From assembly GCF_022601975.1 (NCBI RefSeq), contig NZ_JAKVIR010000007.1, positions 1 through 45,853 on the forward strand: a stretch of 45,853 nt of DNA, read 5' to 3'. The position numbers were made by a program, and so were the translations under genes. The first letter of the stretch is position 1; each line of letters begins with the position of its first letter. The notes beneath the pieces were generated by a model, which made no database searches, had not been told where the DNA came from, and saw only the letters and a program-made list of their open reading frames with translations. This document shows positions 24,995 to 33,113 of the stretch, one piece after another. This stretch comes from Pontibacter sp. E15-1 (GTDB lineage Bacteria > Bacteroidota > Bacteroidia > Cytophagales > Hymenobacteraceae).

Positions 24995-26554
24995 ATGCAA
25001 AGATACGATATTTTATGGGCCGATGATGAGATAGATTTGCTCAAGCCGCACATCCTTTTCTTGGAGGACCGAGGCTACAACATCACGCCCGTAAACAGTG
25101 GCACCGACGCGATTGAGGTGTTTCAGGAGCGGACATTCGACCTGGTTTTTCTGGACGAGAACATGCCCGGCATCAGTGGCCTCGAAACACTGACCGAGCT
25201 AAAGAACATCCGGCCCACCGTTCCCGTGATCATGATCACGAAGAGCGAGGAAGAACACATTATGGAGGAGGCCATCGGCTCGCGCATCACCGATTACCTG
25301 ATCAAGCCCCTGAACCCGAACCAGATTCTGCTGTCGGTGAAAAAGGTGCTGGACAACAAGCGGCTGGTTTCTGAAAAAACAAACATGAGCTACCAGCGCG
25401 ATTTCCGGACGCTGGGGATGGCTTTTGGCGAGCGCCTGAGCCCGCAGGAATGGACGGACATCTACAAAAAGCTGGTATACTGGGAGCTGGAGATAGACGA
25501 GACGGAAAACAAGAGTATGGCCGACGTGATAAACATGCAAAAGGACGAGGCCAACTCCAACTTCGCCAAGTTTATCATGGAGAACTACGAAGACTGGATC
25601 AATGGTGATGAGGATGCTCCGCTCATGTCGCACCAGCTGTTCCGGGAGCGGGTGTTCCCGCTGATGAAAGAGTCGGACAAGCCCGTGTTCTTTCTGTTGA
25701 TCGACAACCTGCGCTACGACCAGTGGAAGGTGCTGGAGCCGCTTATCTCGGAGTATTTCACCGTGGATCAGGAGGAGATGTTTTACTCCATACTGCCCAC
25801 CACCACCGCCTATGCCCGTAACGCCATCTTCTCGGGCATGCTGCCTACCGAGATCGCCAAAAAATATCCCAACATGTGGGTGGGCGACGACGAGGATGAA
25901 GGCAAGAACCTGCACGAGGCCGACTTTCTGGATATACAATTCCAGCAGAACCGCATGACCGACAAGCACAGCTACCACAAAATAACAAACCCCGCTGCCG
26001 GCAAAGACCTGCTCGCCAAGTTCAACAACCTGGAGAACAACAAGCTGAACGTGATCGTCTATAACTTCGTGGACATGCTTTCGCACGCCCGGACAGACAG
26101 CAACATGGTGCGCGAACTGGCCCCCGACGAGTCGGCCTACCGTTCTATCACCAAATCGTGGTTCATGCACTCGCCTCTGTTTGAGACACTTAAGATGATT
26201 GCAGAGAAAAAAGGGCGCCTGATCATCACCACCGACCACGGCACCATTAGGGTGAAACGCCCCTTTAAAATCATCGGCGACCGCAACACCAACACCAATC
26301 TGCGCTACAAGCACGGTAAAAACCTGGGGTACACCGACAAGGACGTGTTTACGGTGCGCAAACCGGAACGATTTTTCTTGCCAAAGGCCAATGTTTCCAC
26401 TACGTTTGTGTTCGCGATAGGGGACTACTTCTTTGCGTATCCGAACAACTATAATTACTACGTGAACTTCTACAAAGACACCTTCCAGCATGGGGGTATC
26501 TCACTGGAGGAAGTCATTATACCGTTTATCACGCTTTCTCCGAAGAATGGATAA
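24995..26554 (+). CDS. porX: PorX: response regulator with PglZ phosphodiesterase domain
   Basis: A 519-residue regulator of type IX secretion. Residues 1-120 are a receiver domain with acidic pocket D10-D11, phospho-acceptor D54 (VFLDENMPG), T82 and K104. A helical linker follows. From about 230 to 519 is a PglZ domain of the alkaline phosphatase superfamily with D237 (LLIDNLRYDQ), the nucleophile Thr in LPTTTAYARN (269-271), and the metal ligands of TTDHGT. In Porphyromonas gingivalis and flavobacteria PorX pairs with the kinase PorY and controls T9SS genes through an ECF sigma factor, and its PglZ domain hydrolyses nucleotide-type substrates. No porY is present here. The tsaE start overlaps its end by 8 nt. 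T9SS cargo lies at 39752. Confidence 0.93.
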   Translation: MQRYDILWADDEIDLLKPHILFLEDRGYNITPVNSGTDAIEVFQERTFDLVFLDENMPGISGLETLTELKNIRPTVPVIMITKSEEEHIMEEAIGSRITDYLIKPLNPNQILLSVKKVLDNKRLVSEKTNMSYQRDFRTLGMAFGERLSPQEWTDIYKKLVYWELEIDETENKSMADVINMQKDEANSNFAKFIMENYEDWINGDEDAPLMSHQLFRERVFPLMKESDKPVFFLLIDNLRYDQWKVLEPLISEYFTVDQEEMFYSILPTTTAYARNAIFSGMLPTEIAKKYPNMWVGDDEDEGKNLHEADFLDIQFQQNRMTDKHSYHKITNPAAGKDLLAKFNNLENNKLNVIVYNFVDMLSHARTDSNMVRELAPDESAYRSITKSWFMHSPLFETLKMIAEKKGRLIITTDHGTIRVKRPFKIIGDRNTNTNLRYKHGKNLGYTDKDVFTVRKPERFFLPKANVSTTFVFAIGDYFFAYPNNYNYYVNFYKDTFQHGGISLEEVIIPFITLSPKNG

Positions 26555-26993
26555 CACCGGAATACAAAGGGCACGCTTTAAGATGTCGTCGTTGGCTGAT
26601 GTGCCAGCGGCGGCTTCTGTGCTTTTAGAGGCGGCCCACCAGGCGCAGATCGTGCTCTTTGAAGGGGAGATGGGCGCCGGCAAGACCACCCTGATCAAAG
26701 AGATTTGTTTGCAGCTGGGTGTGCGGGAGAATGTCAGCAGCCCTACCTTTGCGCTGGTGAATGAGTACGAGGCGGCTGAAGGGAACCTTATTTATCATTT
26801 TGATTTTTACAGGATACGAGAGGAGCGGGAGGCGCTGGACATCGGGGCCCCCGAGTATTTCGAGTCGGGCAGGCTGTGCCTGATCGAGTGGCCCTCGATG
26901 ATCCCGAACTTGTTGCCCGAGCACTACCTGCTTGTGACGCTGCAGGCAGATGCCGAGAACCAGGCGCGTACCATGACCATAAACCAAGTATAG
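26547..26993 (+). CDS. tsaE: tRNA threonylcarbamoyladenosine biosynthesis ATPase TsaE
   Basis: A P-loop ATPase of 148 residues from the chosen ATG. Walker A is GEMGAGKTT, followed by the family motifs SSPTFALVNEY, HFDFYRI and LIEWPSMIP. It works with TsaB, TsaC and TsaD to make t6A at position 37 of ANN-decoding tRNAs. An open frame extends upstream to 26490 within porX, but the ATG at 26547 (MDNTGIQRARF) gives the usual length and overlaps the porX stop by 8 nt, so it is preferred. The alanine dehydrogenase gene begins one base after its stop. Confidence 0.93.
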   Translation: MDNTGIQRARFKMSSLADVPAAASVLLEAAHQAQIVLFEGEMGAGKTTLIKEICLQLGVRENVSSPTFALVNEYEAAEGNLIYHFDFYRIREEREALDIGAPEYFESGRLCLIEWPSMIPNLLPEHYLLVTLQADAENQARTMTINQV

Positions 26994-26994
26994 T

Positions 26995-28221
26995 ATGACG
27001 GAGAAGTTAGCCGTGGATTTAGCGAAGTTAGCGACAAGCAGGGCCCTATACCCAAAAGAGTCGATGCTGGCATTAGAAGAGAGGCGCCGCAGCTTGTTTA
27101 TCGGCATACCCAAAGAGTCGTCGTTTCAGGAGAACCGCATTGGCCTGACGCCTGACGCCGTAAAGCAGCTCACCGACCAGGGCCACCGCATCTGGGTGGA
27201 GGCGGGAGCCGGGAGTCCCTCCAAATACTCCGATCATGAGTACTCTGAGGCGGGAGCCAAAATCGTGTATACCACCCAGGAGATTTATGAGGCGAACATC
27301 ATCCTCAAGATCGCGCCCCCAACCTATGATGAGGTCGAGTACCTGCGGGCGGGCCAGACGCTGATCTCGGCGCTGCAGTTCGGCAACCTGACGGCAGATT
27401 ATATCAACGCCCTGCTCCAGAAAAAAATCAACGCGATATCCTTTGAGCTTATCCGGGACAAGTCGGATGCCAAGCCCGTGGTGCGTGCCATGAGCGAGAT
27501 TGCAGGCAGCACGGTCATGCTGGTGGCAGCCGAGTACCTAAGCAGCAGCAGCGACGGCAAAGGCGTCATCCTGGGAGGTATAACCGGGGTGCCGCCCAGC
27601 AAGGTCGTGATCCTGGGGGCAGGCACGGTGGCCGAGCACGCCGCCCGCGCCGCCTTTGGCCTCGGGGCCGAGGTGAAAGTATTTGACAACCATATCTACA
27701 AGCTGCGCCGCCTGAAGCAGAACGTGGGCACGCAGCTGTTCACGTCTACGCTGGACAAGGCGGTGCTATACCATGAGATAAAGCAGGCCGACGTGGTGAT
27801 TGGCGCTCTGGTGGCCGAGGAAGGGCAGATCACCTGCATGGTGGAAGAGAGCGTGATCGCGCAGATGAACCCGGGCTCAATCATCATTGATGTGTGCATC
27901 GACCAGGGGGGATGTTTCGAGACCTCGGAGGTCACGTCTCACTCCCGGCCGGTCTACCGCAAGTATGATGTCATCCATTATTGCGTTCCCAACATCCCGT
28001 CGCGGGTACCGCGCACGGCCTCGCAGGCGCTCAGCAATATCTTCACCCCCATTTTCACGGAGTTCTCCAAATACGGCGGCATCAACGAGGTGCTGTTCAT
28101 GAACGAGCACTACCGGAGCGGGGTATACATCTACAAAGGGAGCCTTACGAGCAGCAGCATAGCCAAAAAGTTTGGGATGCGCTACAAGGAGCTCGGGCTG
28201 ATGATTGCGGTGCGAAATTAG
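26995..28221 (+). CDS. ald: Alanine dehydrogenase family protein
   Basis: A 408-residue NAD(P)-binding member of the alanine dehydrogenase / transhydrogenase-alpha family. The substrate-side motif is KESSFQENRIGLTP (R48), the Rossmann motif is VVILGAGTVAEHAA, and IDVCIDQGGCFETS holds the conserved Asp. Of the classical residues, Arg (R48), Lys (K105 in LKIAPP), Glu (E151) and that Asp are present. The position aligned with the catalytic His of LHLA in Mycobacterium and Phormidium enzymes is Q128 (ISALQF). It also has about 35 extra residues at the N-terminus. Bacteroidota homologues are annotated as Ald; whether this one deaminates alanine is therefore not certain. It closes a tight porX-tsaE-ald unit. 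Confidence 0.85.
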   Translation: MTEKLAVDLAKLATSRALYPKESMLALEERRRSLFIGIPKESSFQENRIGLTPDAVKQLTDQGHRIWVEAGAGSPSKYSDHEYSEAGAKIVYTTQEIYEANIILKIAPPTYDEVEYLRAGQTLISALQFGNLTADYINALLQKKINAISFELIRDKSDAKPVVRAMSEIAGSTVMLVAAEYLSSSSDGKGVILGGITGVPPSKVVILGAGTVAEHAARAAFGLGAEVKVFDNHIYKLRRLKQNVGTQLFTSTLDKAVLYHEIKQADVVIGALVAEEGQITCMVEESVIAQMNPGSIIIDVCIDQGGCFETSEVTSHSRPVYRKYDVIHYCVPNIPSRVPRTASQALSNIFTPIFTEFSKYGGINEVLFMNEHYRSGVYIYKGSLTSSSIAKKFGMRYKELGLMIAVRN

Positions 28222-28246
28222 TTGCTAAACGCCAGCGACGTAACAC

Positions 28247-28304
28247 CAGAGGGGTATAAACAGGGGCGCTCGCTTTAACGGGCGCTCCTGTTTATACCCC
28301 TCTG
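28247..28304. terminator. Long bidirectional terminator hairpin
   Basis: Arms of 26 nt (28247-28272 and 28279-28304) pair with two G-U/A-C type mismatches around the 6-nt loop ctttaa. It lies 26 nt after ald and 52 nt after the convergent flavin reductase gene on the other strand. T-tracts are internal (tttata), so termination relies mostly on stem strength. Confidence 0.7.
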
Positions 28305-28355
28305 ATGATTTATACCTCTATCTTGGGCCATCGATTCCGAGGCAGAGAGGAGGAT

Positions 28356-29255
28356 TTATATATGATTCCGCAACAGCAGCACTTTCCAGGCCTCCTGCAC
28401 CTGGTTGTCTTCCAATAGCTTTTTCCCCAGTTTTTCCAGTTCCATATGCAACAGTTCCGGGTCGTTCTGGTGCTTAGTCAGGGTATATCCCACCAAAGGG
28501 TCTGTTTTGAAGGCAACTACCTCCTGGGTGTCGGGCATTTTTTCGGTGTTGCCGAGGCGCGCCAGGTTGTTGCCGGTGAGGATGCTGCTTTGCCGTATGA
28601 AATCTGGCAGTTGATCCACGCCCATTCCTTTGCCGCGGATGGGCTTTGGCAGCTTAAAAAGCGACTCTTTGCTGGCACGCAGGTAATAGTCGCCGCCCAT
28701 ACGGGCGACAGCGTCTAGTTTAAAGGGATCCACTTTGCCGTGCTCGTCCAGGATATGCTCGCTCACATGCATCAGCAAAACCTCGCAAAGCACCAGGTTG
28801 CCTGCCCCGCCCTCTGTGCCGAGCTTTATCACGTCGGTTACCTTGCACTCGAAGGCGGCGGGGGCCTCCTGTACGCGGGGCGGAGCAACGCGTGCAGAAC
28901 GCACCGGGGTAAGCCCCGATTTGATGAACTCGTTTATACCCTGATCATACTCCGTGCTGGCCAGCGACATCTGCTCTACCATCGGGTAATTGCCAATGTT
29001 GATCACAACCTCCTTTGTGGCCAGAATATTCTGCAGCGTATGTTTACTGCTGTTGTCGCGCATGCGGCTCAGCGGAGAAAAAATAAGTACCGGGGGATTG
29101 GCGCTGAACAGGTTGAAGAAGCTGAAAGGGCTCAGGTTCACGTTTCCCGCGTCGTCTACGGTACTGGCAAAGGCAATGGGCCGGGGCGCGACAACGCCAG
29201 ACATCAGCGCATATAGCTCGGATGCCTGTTCCTGCTGTGGATCTATGGTTTTCAT
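28356..29255 (-). CDS. Flavin reductase-like FMN-binding protein
   Basis: A 299-residue protein of the flavin reductase-like split-barrel family. The FMN-binding motif region is MSGVVAPRPIAFASTVDDAGNVNLSPFSFFN, followed by PPVLIFSP and a conserved EFIKSGLTPV stretch. The C-terminal 90 residues form an extra helical tail common in the Bacteroidota members. It probably binds FMN and acts as an NAD(P)H-dependent reductase or as a flavin carrier; partner and substrate are unknown. It is monocistronic and convergent with ald across a shared hairpin. Confidence 0.88.
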   Translation of the reverse strand: MKTIDPQQEQASELYALMSGVVAPRPIAFASTVDDAGNVNLSPFSFFNLFSANPPVLIFSPLSRMRDNSSKHTLQNILATKEVVINIGNYPMVEQMSLASTEYDQGINEFIKSGLTPVRSARVAPPRVQEAPAAFECKVTDVIKLGTEGGAGNLVLCEVLLMHVSEHILDEHGKVDPFKLDAVARMGGDYYLRASKESLFKLPKPIRGKGMGVDQLPDFIRQSSILTGNNLARLGNTEKMPDTQEVVAFKTDPLVGYTLTKHQNDPELLHMELEKLGKKLLEDNQVQEAWKVLLLRNHI

Positions 29256-29859
29256 GGTTCGAGACGCTACAAAGTTTCTGTTCGGTGACGGACAATTGGG
29301 TTACTAAATACGGGTAAAGATATAAAAACAAAGAAAGGAAGCACCACGGTTGGCCATACCCGTCAAAAATGCAGAAGAGCCTTTGTGTCAAACACACTGA
29401 CAGTCAGCGGTGATTAGGAAGGAAGTGCCTGATAACAGAGGGTATAGGGATGGCCGGAGATCAAGTTTGCACGCTTCCCTAATTGAGAAGACAACCCTCT
29501 AGTGCATATTTGAGTAACAAGCGTTGCAACATAAATTACCAGTTTTAACGTTAGGAGTATTTGTATAAGAAATATGCACAAAACAATTGACCTGAAAACG
29601 TAATGATAAGGCTAACAACTGGTGCCGCATAATTAAATCTTGCTAAGGTTTCTGTATACCTGGTTTTAAATCAATAACTTGCGTTTTGAAAAATTAACAC
29701 AGTAAATTAAATTAATCTGACATATATACTTTTTGTAATGTATTCCGTAAGATAGGGGAGTCTCAAGGAATTTGTTAAAAAAATAATTTAAAAAACACTA
29801 TTAAAGCACAAGATACCTATAGATAAAATTATCTTCAGGGCTGTCTTATAAACCATCGC
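29256..29859. other. Upstream region of the exopolysaccharide operon
   Basis: About 600 bp, strongly AT-rich from about 29500 onward, with no convincing open frame or RNA gene. It must hold the promoter for the wza operon. I found no full TAnnTTTG/TTTG pair; the nearest is tatatactttttg around 29721-29733 with a one-base-longer spacer. A small palindrome agataaaattatct lies at about 29822-29835, close to the wza start. Confidence 0.45.
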
Positions 29860-30639
29860 ATGAAAAAGAATTTATTCTACCTACTATCCCTTTTCACCCT
29901 GTTTTCTTGCAACAATAGGAACCTGGCTTACTTTAGTGACCTTCCAGAGGCTACGGTTTACAAAGAGAACATCACCAACGCCTCAGAACCTTCCATCCAA
30001 TCCAATGACATACTGGGCATAACCGTCAGCAGTTCCAATGCTGAATCGAATGTGCTCTTCAACACGGCGGGAGGCAAATCCGTTGGTCAGGCCCTGGCCG
30101 GTAGTATGACTTACGACCAAAACACCGGGGACGCAGGTTATCTGGTGGACCCGAACGGCTACATCGACTTTCCGGTACTCGGCAGGATCAAGCTGGGCGG
30201 GCTGACCAAGCAGGAGGCCAAAGCCAAAATGATCGGGGAACTCAACAAGTATGTAAAAGACCCCGCCGTCAACATCAGGTTCCTGAACTTCAGGGTAACT
30301 GTTATCGGCGAGGTAAAGAACCCCTCCACGTTTACCATACCCTCCGAGAAAATCAACGTACTGGAAGCCCTCGGCCTGGCCGGCGACATGACTCCTTACG
30401 GAAAGCGGGACAATGTGCTGCTCATCAGAGAGGAGAAAGGGGAGCGGAGCCTGACGCGCATTAACCTCAACTCAAAAGAAGTGCTGAACTCTCCTAACTT
30501 TTACCTGCATCAGAACGATGTAGTGTATGTGGAGCCAAACAGCAACAAGGCGGCGCAGGCTACAAACAACACCCGATACCTCACGCTCGCTCTGACCATC
30601 ATTTCGGCAACTAGCCTTATCATTTACAGATTATTTTAA
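29860..30639 (+). CDS. wza: Polysaccharide export lipoprotein (Wza/BexD family)
   Basis: A 259-residue outer-membrane export protein. The lipobox is LFSC (Cys 17). The poly-export domain (about 45-135) includes SNDILGITVSSSNAESN and DPNGYIDFPVLGRIKLGGLTK. An SLBB domain follows (about 145-225, VTVIGEVKNPSTFTIP, INVLEALGLAGDM). The C-terminal end is a hydrophobic helix (TLALTIISATSLIIY), consistent with the amphipathic membrane helix of Wza. It forms the outer-membrane channel for the polymer made by the genes downstream. It is the first gene of the operon, 13 nt before the tyrosine kinase gene. Confidence 0.92.
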   Translation: MKKNLFYLLSLFTLFSCNNRNLAYFSDLPEATVYKENITNASEPSIQSNDILGITVSSSNAESNVLFNTAGGKSVGQALAGSMTYDQNTGDAGYLVDPNGYIDFPVLGRIKLGGLTKQEAKAKMIGELNKYVKDPAVNIRFLNFRVTVIGEVKNPSTFTIPSEKINVLEALGLAGDMTPYGKRDNVLLIREEKGERSLTRINLNSKEVLNSPNFYLHQNDVVYVEPNSNKAAQATNNTRYLTLALTIISATSLIIYRLF

Positions 30640-30652
30640 TTTCTTAGTGGGC

Positions 30653-32989
30653 ATGGACAATAGAGATATATCCTCATTCGAGTCAGATCAGGTTGACCTC
30701 AAAGGTATCTTATCCAGATACTTGAAATACTGGTATGTGTTTGCCATCACCATCGCGCTGTGCGTGGCAGGGGCCTATGTATACCTGCTTTACGCAACTC
30801 CGCAGTACTACATTAGCAGCACCATGATGCTGAAAAGCGAGAAGAGCGATCCGAGCTCTTTCGACCTGACAGGCTTTACCGGGCTGGATGTGCTGCAGAC
30901 AAACAAGCATGTGGAAGATGAAATCCAGGTGCTGAAGGCAAACAGCATTATGGAGCGCACGCTTGAGGAACTCTCTTTGTACACTACTTATTTTGTAGAG
31001 GACGAGGTGAAGCTGGTGGAGATTTACGGCGAGGACCTTCCGGTTCGGGTGATGGTGAGCAAGCTGGAGGAAAGCGCGTACAGTAACCCGGTAACCATAC
31101 ATGTGAAGAACCCAAGCAGCTATGAGTTGGAAGATGCTGACGGGAGCCTAACCACGCATAAGTTCGGGCAGGAGGTGAAGCGGCCATACGGCACGTTTAC
31201 GGTGATTATGGGAGCGGCCGCGTCCAACCCCGACGCGCCAAAAGACATCCAGGTGAAGTTCAACAACCTGGTAAACCTGGCCATTGTCTATAGCGGAAGC
31301 TTGGAAATTGGCCCGGTGAACAAAGAGGCCAGCGTGCTTCGGATTTCGCTGGTGGATCCTGTTCCGGAGAAAGGAAAGGACATCATCAACAAGCTGATTG
31401 AAGTGTACAACAAGGAGGATGAGGAAGAGAAAAACCTGATCGCCTCCAATGCCATAGAGTTTATAGACGAGCGCCTGAAGCTGCTGACAGCCGAGCTGAC
31501 TGATGTCGAGAAAAATGTAGAGAAGTACAAGCAGAAAAATGAGGTGACTGACATCGGCACGCAGGCGCAGATGTACCTCGAAAAAGCAAACGATTACAAC
31601 CGCCAGATCAGCAACTGGGATATTCAGATTGATGTGCTCCAGTCGATTGAGAAGTACCTGAGCAACAAGCAGACTCAGGACGAGCTGGTGCCCAGTACCC
31701 TTAACATCCAGGACGCGACCTTGCTAGGCCTTATTGCCAAGTTTAACGAGCTGCAGCTGGAGCGGCAACGCATGCTGCGCACCACGCAGCCCGGAAACCC
31801 GATTGTGCAGGGTATGAACGATCAGCTGGCAAACCTGCGGGTGAATATCCTGGAGAACCTTCGGAATATAAAGAATAGTCTGGTTATTACCCGCAACCAG
31901 CTCCAGTCTAACTACGCGCAGTTTGAGTCGCGGGTACAAAAAGTGCCCTCAATTGAGCGCGACCTTTTGGAGATTAACCGCCAGCAAGGCACCAAAGAGC
32001 AGTTATACCTCTACCTGCTGCAAAAGCGTGAGGAATCAGCCTTATCATTAGTGGCTACCGTGTCTAACTCGCGGGTTATCGACGCGGCCACTGCCGATAA
32101 GCACCCAGTGCTGCCTAAAACAAATCTGGTGTATGTATTGGCCGTGCTGCTTGGCTTGGGCCTTCCCTTTGCCGGTATTTACCTGAAAGATGCCCTCAAC
32201 GATAAAATCCAGGAGCTCCGGGATGTCGAGTATGCCACCTCCACGCCGGTGCTTGGCGAAATCACTTACAAGAAAACGCGCAGCGCCCTTGTAGTGACGC
32301 AGGATAGCAGAACCACCGTAGCCGAGCAGTTCCGCCAGATCCGGGCCAACCTGCAGTTCGCCTTTATTGGCAAAGAGAACAAAGTAATCCTCGTGACGTC
32401 AAGCATGAGTGGGGAGGGCAAGTCGTTCTTCAGCCTCAACCTTGGCGCAAGCTTGGTGCTTACCGGCAAACGGGTGGTGGTTCTGGGCTTCGACTTAAGA
32501 AAGCCTACCTTAACGCAGAAGCTGGACCTGCCAAACGATGAGGGCATCACCAATTACCTGGTGTCTGATTCCGTTACCATGGGCGATATTATCAAGCCAT
32601 CGGGCGTCATGCAGGACCTTTTTGTAATCGGCTCCGGGCCAACCCCGCTCAACCCGGCGGAGCTGATGCTGCTGCCTAAAGTGGGCAAGCTCATCGGGGA
32701 ACTGAAGGAGGCGTTTGATCATATAATAATTGATACCTCACCCGTAGGCCAGGTAGCGGATGCCCTTGCCCTGGCACCGTACATCAATTCCAGTATCTAT
32801 CTGGTAAAGAACAATTACACCTACAAAAAACAGATAAAGATCGTCGACGACATCTATAAGAACCAGAAGTTCAAGCATGCGATGATTGTGGTGAATGGGG
32901 CAAAGATAGAAGCTGGGTATGGGTATGGGTATGGGTATAAGGAAACAGCATCGCCCAAGCGAACCCGCAGCCCTAAAGTTGAGGTATAA
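30653..32989 (+). CDS. wzc: Wzc-type polysaccharide co-polymerase / tyrosine autokinase
   Basis: A 778-residue inner-membrane BY-kinase. The Wzz domain has a first membrane helix at about 23-45 (YVFAITIALCVAGAYVYLLY), a long periplasmic coiled coil and a second helix near 500-520 (LVYVLAVLLGLGLPFAGIYL). The cytoplasmic kinase domain has Walker A SGEGKSFF (about 585), Walker A' VVLGFDLRKP (about 610) and Walker B IIIDTSP (about 692). The C-terminus carries a tyrosine cluster (GYGYGYGYK) encoded by a tandem hexanucleotide repeat. Phosphorylation of this tail controls chain length and export. I use the ATG at 30653; an in-frame GTG lies 6 nt upstream. Confidence 0.93.
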   Translation: MDNRDISSFESDQVDLKGILSRYLKYWYVFAITIALCVAGAYVYLLYATPQYYISSTMMLKSEKSDPSSFDLTGFTGLDVLQTNKHVEDEIQVLKANSIMERTLEELSLYTTYFVEDEVKLVEIYGEDLPVRVMVSKLEESAYSNPVTIHVKNPSSYELEDADGSLTTHKFGQEVKRPYGTFTVIMGAAASNPDAPKDIQVKFNNLVNLAIVYSGSLEIGPVNKEASVLRISLVDPVPEKGKDIINKLIEVYNKEDEEEKNLIASNAIEFIDERLKLLTAELTDVEKNVEKYKQKNEVTDIGTQAQMYLEKANDYNRQISNWDIQIDVLQSIEKYLSNKQTQDELVPSTLNIQDATLLGLIAKFNELQLERQRMLRTTQPGNPIVQGMNDQLANLRVNILENLRNIKNSLVITRNQLQSNYAQFESRVQKVPSIERDLLEINRQQGTKEQLYLYLLQKREESALSLVATVSNSRVIDAATADKHPVLPKTNLVYVLAVLLGLGLPFAGIYLKDALNDKIQELRDVEYATSTPVLGEITYKKTRSALVVTQDSRTTVAEQFRQIRANLQFAFIGKENKVILVTSSMSGEGKSFFSLNLGASLVLTGKRVVVLGFDLRKPTLTQKLDLPNDEGITNYLVSDSVTMGDIIKPSGVMQDLFVIGSGPTPLNPAELMLLPKVGKLIGELKEAFDHIIIDTSPVGQVADALALAPYINSSIYLVKNNYTYKKQIKIVDDIYKNQKFKHAMIVVNGAKIEAGYGYGYGYKETASPKRTRSPKVEV
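32915..32938 (+). repeat. Four tandem copies of gggtat in the wzc tyrosine tail
   Basis: Perfect hexanucleotide repeats at 32915, 32921, 32927 and 32933 encode alternating Gly-Tyr. Loss or gain of a unit keeps the reading frame and changes the number of phosphorylatable tyrosines. Confidence 0.85.
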
Positions 32990-33113
32990 ATCTTACGCTT
33001 TAGCACTGGGCCAGTCTGATAAACCGCTGGTAATCGGACTGGCACAGTGCTATTTGTGAATGCAGGTGCCTCACTGCGGATTTCATTAAAATATTTACTG
33101 CCATTTAATACTA

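Noticed and set aside
25199..26491. 430-codon - strand frame opposite porX
   Set aside because: Shadow frame; porX motifs fix the true frame.
32915..32938. Tandem gggtat repeat as part of a CRISPR or satellite array
   Set aside because: Only four 6-bp units, inside the wzc reading frame. No CRISPR-like repeat-spacer pattern, rRNA or tRNA was seen in the window.
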